Source: a virus. From it: DNA of 27,007 nt. A program made the position numbers and the translations under genes. Shown piece by piece: positions 13,585 to 21,228 of the stretch; the first letter of the stretch is position 1, and every line of letters starts with the position of its first letter. The stretch is from positions 1-27,007 of the IMG/VR virus record IMGVR_UViG_3300017733_000038. One strand, 5' to 3'. Under the pieces are notes generated by a model. The model was not told the DNA's origin, did not search any database, and saw only the letters and a list, made by a program, of their open reading frames with translations.

Positions 13585-16166
13585 TGGCGCGACTGAGCTA
13601 CGCGTTTGCCAATTTTACAGCCGGGGAACTAAGCCCGCGGCTTGATGGACGGTTCGATCTGTCCAAGTATCGCAACGGATGCTCGACGCTTGAAAACCTT
13701 TTAGTCCATCCACACGGCGGCGCAACGCGGAGGCCCGGCAGTTATTATGTTGCTGGTGTAAAAACAAACAGCGCAAAAACGACTTTAATTCCGTTCGAAT
13801 TTAACACCGAGCAGACTTACATAATCGAGGCGGGGAACGAATATTTTCGTTTCTACAAAGACAACGGGCAGATAACGTCTGGCGGTAGCGCATACGAAAT
13901 AGCAACGCCATATGCGACGGCAGATTTGTTTGAATTGCGCTATGCGCAATCCGCCGACACGATGTTTATCGTGCATCCCAATTATGCTCCGCGCAAGCTA
14001 ACCCGCACCGCACACACTGCATGGACGCTGACAGAAGTCGCGTTTGAGTTCGGGCCGTTTCTGGATGAGAACACGACGGACACGACGCTGACCGCAAACG
14101 GCCGCGACGGGAGCATCACGCTAACCGCCAGCGCAGATTTATTTGCAGCGTCCGATGTCGGACGGTTGGTCAAAATACACGACGGTTTTGCAAAAATTAC
14201 GGGCCACACAAATGCAACGCTTGTAGCCGCAACAGTGCAGAAAAATCTGAAAGGTGATGCGGAGTTACTGCCCACCTACGCGGCTTCGACAATTTCGTTT
14301 AAGGAGGGCGACCCGTCGTCTACTGGCGCTGAACATAACGATCGGATCGTTGACACTGGTAAAAACTTTGTTGACCAAGGTTTCACTGTTGGGATGACGA
14401 TCACGGTCAGCGGCACGTCGAGTAATAATGGCGACTACCTGATTGTTGATCTGACTGAAGACACTATTCTTGTGTCCCCTTCGGACGATCTTGTTAATGA
14501 AAGCGCCGGCAGTTCGTTCACAATTGTCGGCAAGCTAGAAGCAACCGACGAGTGGAGGCTTGGCGCCTTTTCAGTAACAACGGGCTTTCCTGGCGCAATT
14601 TGTTTCTTTGAGGAGCGCCTAGTTTTCGCCGGTACAACTAGCCAGCCGCAGACGGTTTTCTTCTCAGAAGCTGGTGGGTTTGAGCAGTTCAACAGCGGCG
14701 CTGATGACGCCGACGCGATGATCTACACCCTAGCGTCGAGCCAAGTGAATGTTATCCGTTACCTTGCGTCTGGCCGCGCTTTGGTGATCGGCACAAGCGG
14801 CGGTGAATTTATCGCTAGTTCTGGCAGTACGGCAGATCCGATTACACCGACGACGATCCAGATAAAACGGCAGACGCGATACGGCACGGCAAATGTTGAC
14901 CCGGTCGCGACCGGCAACGTGGTGCTGTTTCTGCAACGTGCTAAACGCAAGGTTCGCGAACTGGTCTTCAACTACGATGTAGATGGATATGTGGCGCCAG
15001 ACATGACGCTGCTTGCCGAGCATGTTAGCGAAGGCGGGTTTGAGCAGCTTGCAGTGCAGCAAGAGCCTGACAATGTGATATGGGCTGCACGCGCGGATGG
15101 ACAGTTGTGCGGGCTAACTTATCGGCGAGAGGAAGATGTTGTCGCCTGGCACCGCCACATCATCGGTGGATCAGCGGGCAGCTGCACAATCACTGTGACT
15201 GACTACGCAAACATTGCTGTTGGCACGCGGCTTGTTCTCACTAAGGCAGACGGCTCGACAGTAACATTCACGTCAGAAACGGCCGGCGCTTCGTCGCCCG
15301 CCAGCACGACGGGCTTTAGGCCGAATACAAATAACAACACAACCGCCGATAATATTTTTACAGCCATTAACGCACACGCAGATTTTACTGTTGCCAACCC
15401 TGCCGCAAACGTTGTGACCGTCAACGAAACAAGTCCTGCTGGCAGTGGGTTCCTGACCATTACCACGGAAGACGCCACGCGCCTTGCGGTAACATCAGAA
15501 ACGCAGCCGATCGTTGAAAGTGTTGCGGTTATTCCTGGGGATTTGAACGAAGATCAAGTTTGGATGATCGTGCAACGCACGATTAACGGAAGCACTGTCA
15601 GGTACGTTGAGTATTTAACGTCAGTCGATTTTGGTGGCGTTACGAACGACGCTTTTTATGTAGATAGTGGCCTGACGTACAGCGGGTCACCAGCCACAAG
15701 CATCAGCGGTCTGAACCATTTGGAGGGCGAGACTGTCACCATTCTTGCTGATGGCGCCGCCCACTCAAATAAGATTGTAAGCAGCGGCGCGATCACACTT
15801 GATCGATCAGCAAGCAAGGTTCACGTCGGGCTGGGTTACACCTCGACCCTGCGGACGATGCGCATCGAAGGTGGTTCTGTTGACGGTGTTAGCCAGGGCA
15901 AAGTCAAACGCATCCACGATGTCACTGTACGGCTCTATGAAACAGTCGGTGCAAAGGTTGGTGCGAGTGCATCAGCGACCGACGTCATACCTTTCCGCAG
16001 TAGCGCAGATCCGATGGATCAGGCGCTGGGTCTGTACACTGGCGACAAGACGATTGAATTTGATAACGGCTACGATACAGACGGCTTCGTTACGGTAGTG
16101 CAGGATCAGCCGCTGCCGCTGACGTTGCTTGGCATCTATGCGAGGCTTGAAGTCTTTGATCGGTAA
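13584..16166 (+). CDS. Tail tubular protein B (nozzle), T7 gp12-like, with two inserted modules
   Basis: An 860-residue protein; T7 gp12 has 794. The N-terminal region NFTAGELSPRLDGRFDLSKY, then LVHPHGGATRRPGSYYVAG and LIPFEFNTEQTYIIEAG, is diagnostic of the family, as is FPGAICFFEERLVFAGT near 335-351 and later VVAWHRHIIGG. Two stretches look like extra beta modules: about residues 236-317 (DRIVDTGKNFVDQGFTVGMT and ITVSGTSSNNGDYLIVD) and about 530-643 (GTRLVLTKADGSTVTF and NIFTAINAHADFTVANP). The normal family sequence resumes after each (WRLGAFSVTTGFPG and VESVAVIPGDLNEDQVW). It builds the distal tail nozzle together with protein A. The family call is confident; module boundaries are by eye. 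Confidence 0.88.
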   Translation: MARLSYAFANFTAGELSPRLDGRFDLSKYRNGCSTLENLLVHPHGGATRRPGSYYVAGVKTNSAKTTLIPFEFNTEQTYIIEAGNEYFRFYKDNGQITSGGSAYEIATPYATADLFELRYAQSADTMFIVHPNYAPRKLTRTAHTAWTLTEVAFEFGPFLDENTTDTTLTANGRDGSITLTASADLFAASDVGRLVKIHDGFAKITGHTNATLVAATVQKNLKGDAELLPTYAASTISFKEGDPSSTGAEHNDRIVDTGKNFVDQGFTVGMTITVSGTSSNNGDYLIVDLTEDTILVSPSDDLVNESAGSSFTIVGKLEATDEWRLGAFSVTTGFPGAICFFEERLVFAGTTSQPQTVFFSEAGGFEQFNSGADDADAMIYTLASSQVNVIRYLASGRALVIGTSGGEFIASSGSTADPITPTTIQIKRQTRYGTANVDPVATGNVVLFLQRAKRKVRELVFNYDVDGYVAPDMTLLAEHVSEGGFEQLAVQQEPDNVIWAARADGQLCGLTYRREEDVVAWHRHIIGGSAGSCTITVTDYANIAVGTRLVLTKADGSTVTFTSETAGASSPASTTGFRPNTNNNTTADNIFTAINAHADFTVANPAANVVTVNETSPAGSGFLTITTEDATRLAVTSETQPIVESVAVIPGDLNEDQVWMIVQRTINGSTVRYVEYLTSVDFGGVTNDAFYVDSGLTYSGSPATSISGLNHLEGETVTILADGAAHSNKIVSSGAITLDRSASKVHVGLGYTSTLRTMRIEGGSVDGVSQGKVKRIHDVTVRLYETVGAKVGASASATDVIPFRSSADPMDQALGLYTGDKTIEFDNGYDTDGFVTVVQDQPLPLTLLGIYARLEVFDR

Positions 16167-16581
16167 TTGGGTCAATTTCGAAGCAGATCATATCGCCTAC
16201 ATTATGAACGACACTGTGCAGCAATACTGGCGCGACAACGCCGAGGCGTTGATGGAGCGGCCGGGTTACACATTATTGGTTGATGACAAACCGATGCTGT
16301 CTTGCGGCGTGTTTGAGCTTTGGCCTGGCGTGGGCGAAACGTGGCTGGTGACAAGTTCAAACGTTGATAAACATCCGGTTGCGGTTGCGCGTTCAGTGCG
16401 ATGGGGGCTTCGCCATTTGATTGAGCGTGAGGGGTTTTGGCGGGTGCAAGCCAACGTGCAAGTGGGATGGCCCGCGGCTGAACGTTTTGCTTACTGGATG
16501 GGCATGAAGGCGGAGGGGCTGATGCCCAAATTTGGAATAGATGGCGCTGATCACTGGCGCTTTGCATGGGTTAAAGAATAA
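16138..16581 (+). CDS. GNAT-fold protein, T7 gp13-like position
   Basis: About 147 residues. The segment MLSCGVFELWPGVGETWLVT, followed by HPVAVARSVRWGLRHLIE and then RVQANVQVGWPAAERFAYWM, has the layout of a GNAT acetyltransferase-like domain (substrate strand, acetyl-CoA helix, then ER-A-x-x-x-x-x-x-G-F-x-x-E/GLM ending). T7 gp13 (138 aa), at the same place, belongs to a similar small family. Whether it acetylates anything or only uses the fold in the virion is unknown. The ATG at 16138 overlaps the end of the nozzle gene by 29 bases; TTG at 16129 or ATG at 16204 are alternatives, and no strong ribosome site is seen. Confidence 0.65.
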   Translation: MRGLKSLIGNWVNFEADHIAYIMNDTVQQYWRDNAEALMERPGYTLLVDDKPMLSCGVFELWPGVGETWLVTSSNVDKHPVAVARSVRWGLRHLIEREGFWRVQANVQVGWPAAERFAYWMGMKAEGLMPKFGIDGADHWRFAWVKE

Positions 16582-17081
16582 TGGCTGCACCATATATCGC
16601 CGCGGGGGCCGCTGTCGTTGGCGGGATGGTTTCCGCCAGTGGCGCGATGAAAAGCGGAAAGGCAGCGAAGGCGACTGCTGAGTACAACGCCAAAATCCAA
16701 GAACGCAACGCCAAGGTCGCTGAACAAGCAGCCGAGCAAACTATGCTCCAGGCTGACCGCGATGCTTTGCGCACGCAAGAACTCGGCGTAAATTTCATAA
16801 TGGAGCAACAGGCGCGTTATGGCGCCAGCGGTGTGGTTGCCGGGACGGGTACGGCTTTGGACGTGGCGCTTGATAGCGCAAATAATATCGAAGAGTCGAT
16901 CGCGCAGAGATATTACAAATCGGAGGTCGAGGCGATTGCGATGCGCGAACAAGCGGTTGATTCCCGATTGAGCGCGAACCTAAACAGAATGGAAGGTCGC
17001 GCCAGAATGCAAGCAGCCCGTACTCAAGCGATGAGTTCGATATTGGGCAGTGTTAACAGTGCGGCGATGGCGTTCGTATGA
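16581..17081 (+). CDS. Internal virion protein, T7 gp14-like
   Basis: A 166-residue protein with a hydrophobic Ala/Gly-rich N-terminus (IAAGAAVVGGMVSASGA, residues 6-22) followed by a long Ala/Glu/Gln-rich helical region (EYNAKIQERNAKVAEQAAEQ). RYGASGVVAGTGTALDVALDS at about 79-99 is a turn found in phage internal virion proteins of this class, after which helices resume. T7 gp14 (196 aa) occupies the same slot and forms the outer-membrane part of the ejection channel. The start lies in TAATG after the GNAT-like gene; its stop overlaps the next start (ATGA). Confidence 0.75.
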   Translation: MAAPYIAAGAAVVGGMVSASGAMKSGKAAKATAEYNAKIQERNAKVAEQAAEQTMLQADRDALRTQELGVNFIMEQQARYGASGVVAGTGTALDVALDSANNIEESIAQRYYKSEVEAIAMREQAVDSRLSANLNRMEGRARMQAARTQAMSSILGSVNSAAMAFV

Positions 17082-18736
17082 AAATTACAAAAATTGAACA
17101 GCCCCAAACTGGTTTTGTTGCGGGGTCCGGCGCGCGACCGCTTTCCGCACGGCTTAATGCTAGCGCGATGGCAGCACCCGGCCAAGCGGTTGCGCAGTTG
17201 GGCAATACGATTTCAAACATCGGTCAGCAATGGCTCGAAAAAGAAGTCGCCATTCGCAACCAGGCAGAGGTTTCGAAAGCTAAAAGCCACATGTCATCAG
17301 CCGTAGAGACAGCGCGCGAGATGGTGAAAACTATTCCTGATCCATTAGAAGCCGAACGTGTTTTTAATCGCTACGTTACCTCAGAACGTCAGCGGGTAGA
17401 CAAGGGCGGGATCGAAGGTTTGTCGTTTACGACAGGCAGCGGCAAAAGAACTTGGCGCGCTGAAACATCAGCGATCATTGCGAACGGCGCCAAAAACGTG
17501 CGCACCACTGCGCGTGCTTTAATGGCCGAGACAGCAGTCACGGATAGCTACCGTACTCTTGACAAAATAGCGGTCGAGATGTCTACGGCGTCAACCGCCA
17601 GTGACCGCGCTCGCCTCGAAAGTGAAGTCCGAAAAGAGGCAATGAATCTAAAGCTGATGGGACACATCGGCCCCAAAGACGAATTTAACTTAGTCAAAAA
17701 GTATTTAGGCAAAGCGGACGTTTTGCAGGTTGAAGCGCAACTGCTTCAAGCAGAAAAAGAGGATAATCCGGAGGCCGCGGAAAATGTGTTTAGTGCGATA
17801 CAAAGCCCAGAATCCTATCCAAATCTGGAGCCAGAAGATCGCCAAAATTTAAGCGAGCGGTCACTGCGATTAGCCAACCGATTGGAAAGCAAGGCACTGG
17901 CTACGGACGATCGCAAACAACGAAAAGCGAAAACACAATTAGAAGAACGACAGAACAAAAGATATCGGACGTATGCAGCGCAAATACAAAAATATCGCTT
18001 GAATAGCGGCAACGAACGACCGTCGCTGACCGCAATCCAAGACGATTTTGCAACAGGTGAAATCAGTGACAAGCAACGTACAACGTTGGAACGGATGCTT
18101 CAGTCGAGCGATGACCCGATCATTGTAGATAACATAGAACTGAACAATTTTTTCAAGGAAATACGCGCTGCTAATAGTGAGTCAGATCTTAACGCAATTG
18201 TAGACAGAGCCTATGGACAGGTCGGACTAACGCAGACGCTTGATACCGCGGAGCGCATTGAAAACCGAGCGCGGTCGCAGATAGCAAGAACGCCACAAGC
18301 GCAGCAAGAAAAGATATTTGGCAGCGTGCTGGATCAGGTCGCGCAGTCCGGTGGCATACTGGACAGCATTCTTCCTGGCGCAAAAGAAAAAGCAGCTGTT
18401 ATTCGCGCACAATTTGAAGCCGACATCGATGACGGTGTGGCGGTTCCGCAAGCGTTCCGCAATGCCGTTGACGCATTACAGCAGGGGCAACGAACAAACC
18501 TGCGCAGTCTGGTGCCGCCACGATTGGGGGCAGCAAAAGATAAGCCGATGACTGAGTGGACTGTTGAGGATGTGAAGGAATCGCGCACGGAGACGAAGCG
18601 AGCCTTCCAAGGCAAAGCATCAAGCCTGGCTTTGGAACTGTTCAAGCTGCGCATTCTTGAAAATTACATCACAACGAAAACCCAGGTTAATAAAGACGCA
18701 GTAGATGAATTGAACAAGTTGAACCCAGAGAAATGA
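17078..18736 (+). CDS. Internal virion (ejection) protein, T7 gp15-like position
   Basis: A 552-residue, almost wholly helical protein rich in Ala, Glu, Arg and Lys with long heptad-like stretches (for example around residues 50-110 and 180-300). MKITKIEQPQTGFVAG starts it, and SARLNASAMAAPGQAVAQLG is a beginning I recall from phage internal virion proteins. No enzyme motif is visible. By position it would be the gp15 equivalent (747 aa in T7), forming part of the periplasmic DNA-ejection tunnel. It is coupled to both neighbours by ATGA. Confidence 0.65.
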   Translation: MKITKIEQPQTGFVAGSGARPLSARLNASAMAAPGQAVAQLGNTISNIGQQWLEKEVAIRNQAEVSKAKSHMSSAVETAREMVKTIPDPLEAERVFNRYVTSERQRVDKGGIEGLSFTTGSGKRTWRAETSAIIANGAKNVRTTARALMAETAVTDSYRTLDKIAVEMSTASTASDRARLESEVRKEAMNLKLMGHIGPKDEFNLVKKYLGKADVLQVEAQLLQAEKEDNPEAAENVFSAIQSPESYPNLEPEDRQNLSERSLRLANRLESKALATDDRKQRKAKTQLEERQNKRYRTYAAQIQKYRLNSGNERPSLTAIQDDFATGEISDKQRTTLERMLQSSDDPIIVDNIELNNFFKEIRAANSESDLNAIVDRAYGQVGLTQTLDTAERIENRARSQIARTPQAQQEKIFGSVLDQVAQSGGILDSILPGAKEKAAVIRAQFEADIDDGVAVPQAFRNAVDALQQGQRTNLRSLVPPRLGAAKDKPMTEWTVEDVKESRTETKRAFQGKASSLALELFKLRILENYITTKTQVNKDAVDELNKLNPEK

Positions 18737-21129
18737 TTTTTCCAACGTCAGTTTATAACGACTTCATCCCCAACTCTGGTGCCGAAGAAGAAGCGGCGCG
18801 GCTGTTGGAGGAAAAGGGATATGACGCGGAATATGTCGCGGAGAAAGACAAGAACGTAGATCTCAACTCCGACAATCCTGTCATAGATGAACTCCGGGGA
18901 TTCAGCGACAACGAACGTGCGCTATGGATAGATTCATCACGCGAGCTTTATTCGCTGTTTGTTCGGCCGCAGGAACGGCGTAAGACCGGCAACCCAAGAG
19001 CAGATATGGCGCAGGATCGATTTTATAAAGAAGACGACTTTGGTGGCGACCTGACAATGCCGCCCCAGTTGAACGACGACGAAATCGGTCAGTGGGGCTT
19101 GGAGTTGATGGGCCGCTACAATTATCGCCCTGAGACGCAGCTGAGTTTTTTTGACGAAGTCGAAAACATGACTGAGCGCCAGCAAGCTGCGTTTTTCTCG
19201 TTGTTGCAAGGTTACGACAAACTGCCTGATGGCACTTGGTCTGGCACGAAACGCATGTTGGGAAACCTAGCAACCAGCCCAAGCACCTATCTAAGTCTTG
19301 GTACTTTGGGTACGGGGTTCCTTGCGCGTCTGGCTTTTAAGTCTGCTGGCAAGGCGGGCGTAATGAATTACATCCGCAGCTTAATACCGACGGCGATAGC
19401 AACAGGCGTCGAGAGTGGTGGTTACGCAAGCCTAGACGACGCAATGCGTCAGCAAGCGGCTATTGCCGCAGAGCAGCAAAAAGAATTTGATCTCGGCCGA
19501 AACCTGGTTGCAACCGGCGTCGGCACGGTAGCCGGGGCTGGGTTAGCCATGGGCCTTCCGGCAGCGGTGCAAGGCGGAGTGGCGCTTGCCAGAGGCGCAA
19601 ACAACGCGCTTGGCGCAGCCGTTGACCGCATGGGCGGCGGTCAGGTTCTCAGTTCTGGGGTCGGGCCTGTAGACATACCTATGGCACCGGAAGGCGCGCG
19701 CGCGCACAAGGTTCCTCATCAGCTGCTGTCAGTCGGTACTGGCGCCCAACCACAATTCAAAGTCACCCAAGCATTTTCAGCCGCCAACAAGCCGGCTAAT
19801 TTTTTAGCTATTGATGAAGCCAAGGCCGCGCACCCGCAAGCGTTAACATCGATCGAAAATTGGAACGCATTTCAGCAAGACACGTTTGGTGGCGATCTTT
19901 TGCCGGTCCCACCAATGCAAGCGATTAACTACGCGCAATCTTCTGAAGCGATGGCTGACAAACTGCAACAACTGTCGCCGGAAATGAAAGCGGGCGTGGA
20001 CGAGGGGTTTGCTAATGTTTCGATATTGCGAGACATGTATTCGTCTGGCGAAGCTGACGCTGAAACCACCGCAAATCTTTTTGTCTGGGGCATTTTATCC
20101 CGCGGTGCCGGGCCTGTGCAGCAAGAGAGTGCCTACATCGACATTATTGCAGACGCGGGCGACCTGATTCAAAAAGCTGTAGACGGTACGTTTGACGACG
20201 TAGACTTGGCGCAATGGCAAAACATGATGCGCGAAAAATTGCCAGAAGGCTCGCCCGGTAAACAAGTTACGATGAACGTCAACGCAGCGGGCAAGCTGTT
20301 GCAAGAGCTTGCCAAAAAACCTGATGGAAGTGACCAAACAGTTCTGCAAACGCTTCATGCCATGATGGGCGACACTAATATGTCTGCGGGTCAAATTCGG
20401 CGCACGTTTATGGATCTGACAGACGGCGCTGGCATCGATAACAAGGTGGTTTCTTTTATCTTGCTGGTTGGCGGTCGCGACGACGTGCTGGTAATGGATC
20501 GAATCCAAAGTAGGCACTTGTGGGACGACGGCCGTTTTGAGGGCGCAAATATTTACGATGGCTTTGGCAAGGAAGGCACCACTGTCAAAGAAGGCTTGCA
20601 GGGCGTTATGCGTGGTCCGCGTGGGTTGTTGTTGACCGAGGCTTTAGAGGATGGACTTCGCGGAAATGTTGCTGAAGCATACCGTATGATTGGTCGCGAA
20701 CAGGACGCAAGCCTCGGACGATTCCATTGGGAAAGCTGGGTTATTGATGGCGAGCAAGTTGTCGATCACGAAACCCTAAAGGCGGTGGCTAGTAAAAATC
20801 CAGTGGGCGTCGGTGTGCGGGAAGGTAAGCCTGGCACATTCTCATCGGGTATGCGGTACAAGCGTGGTGAAAGCGGTCAGGTTGTTGAGTACCCATTATC
20901 TGATGGGTCCGATGTTTACATGTCGCCACCACGCATGAAAGAATTTGAAAAGTATGTTAAAAATCCAAAGAATGGTATCATACCGAAAGGCTTTAAGGTA
21001 ACGGAGCGAAAAGATGTCAGATGGTTCGAACGACCAGAAGTTGACCGAGAAAAACTCGACGCGGCAGCGCGAGAGTTCGCAAACGCAGACGCCCAAGGCA
21101 AAGTTGTTTCAAGCACTGCGCAACCTTGA
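18733..21129 (+). CDS. Large internal virion (ejection) protein 1
   Basis: A 798-residue protein. The N-terminal 150 residues are acidic and mixed. Residues about 185-300 are hydrophobic and Gly/Ala-rich (LGTLGTGFLARLAFKSAG, then LVATGVGTVAGAGLAMGLPA), suitable for crossing a membrane during ejection. The C-terminal third (from about 580) holds DDVLVMDRIQSRHLWDDGRF, ANIYDGF, a RGLLLTEALEDGL helix and GRFHWESWVIDGEQVV, a set I remember from large virion proteins of other short-tailed phages (DUF7178-like). No lytic transglycosylase motif is seen. Its start is in ATGA with the previous gene. A small gene overlaps its 3' end in another frame. Confidence 0.65.
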   Translation: MIFPTSVYNDFIPNSGAEEEAARLLEEKGYDAEYVAEKDKNVDLNSDNPVIDELRGFSDNERALWIDSSRELYSLFVRPQERRKTGNPRADMAQDRFYKEDDFGGDLTMPPQLNDDEIGQWGLELMGRYNYRPETQLSFFDEVENMTERQQAAFFSLLQGYDKLPDGTWSGTKRMLGNLATSPSTYLSLGTLGTGFLARLAFKSAGKAGVMNYIRSLIPTAIATGVESGGYASLDDAMRQQAAIAAEQQKEFDLGRNLVATGVGTVAGAGLAMGLPAAVQGGVALARGANNALGAAVDRMGGGQVLSSGVGPVDIPMAPEGARAHKVPHQLLSVGTGAQPQFKVTQAFSAANKPANFLAIDEAKAAHPQALTSIENWNAFQQDTFGGDLLPVPPMQAINYAQSSEAMADKLQQLSPEMKAGVDEGFANVSILRDMYSSGEADAETTANLFVWGILSRGAGPVQQESAYIDIIADAGDLIQKAVDGTFDDVDLAQWQNMMREKLPEGSPGKQVTMNVNAAGKLLQELAKKPDGSDQTVLQTLHAMMGDTNMSAGQIRRTFMDLTDGAGIDNKVVSFILLVGGRDDVLVMDRIQSRHLWDDGRFEGANIYDGFGKEGTTVKEGLQGVMRGPRGLLLTEALEDGLRGNVAEAYRMIGREQDASLGRFHWESWVIDGEQVVDHETLKAVASKNPVGVGVREGKPGTFSSGMRYKRGESGQVVEYPLSDGSDVYMSPPRMKEFEKYVKNPKNGIIPKGFKVTERKDVRWFERPEVDREKLDAAAREFANADAQGKVVSSTAQP

Positions 21130-21169
21130 GAAGGTTCCAACGCCTCTCAACGAGGCCGTTGAAGAATAA
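21014..21169 (+). CDS. Hidden small gene overlapping the end of the large internal protein, 51 aa
   Basis: ATG at 21014 is preceded by CGGAGCGAAAAG, with GGAG at 21003-21006 at a good distance. The frame runs 51 codons, leaves the larger gene at 21129 and ends at TAA 21167-21169 just before a terminator. The product starts MSDGSNDQKLTEKNSTRQ, is Gln/Ser/Lys-rich and polar, and ends with LFQALRNLEKVPTPLNEAVE, a likely amphipathic helix. No family recognised. The ribosome site and the fit to the gap before the terminator are the support. Confidence 0.55.
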   Translation: MSDGSNDQKLTEKNSTRQRESSQTQTPKAKLFQALRNLEKVPTPLNEAVEE

Positions 21170-21192
21170 ACGGCGTTCATAACGCGACCAAC

Positions 21193-21218
21193 AGGCACCC
21201 TTTTGGGTGCCTTTTTTT
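21193..21218 (+). terminator. Rho-independent terminator
   Basis: AGGCACCC-TTTT-GGGTGCCT (21193-21212) is a perfect eight-pair stem with a T run to 21218. It separates the gp13-16-like block from the third large internal protein. A weaker GCCGTT/AACGGC stem lies upstream (21155-21174). Confidence 0.92.
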
Positions 21219-21228
21219 ATGAGGCAAT

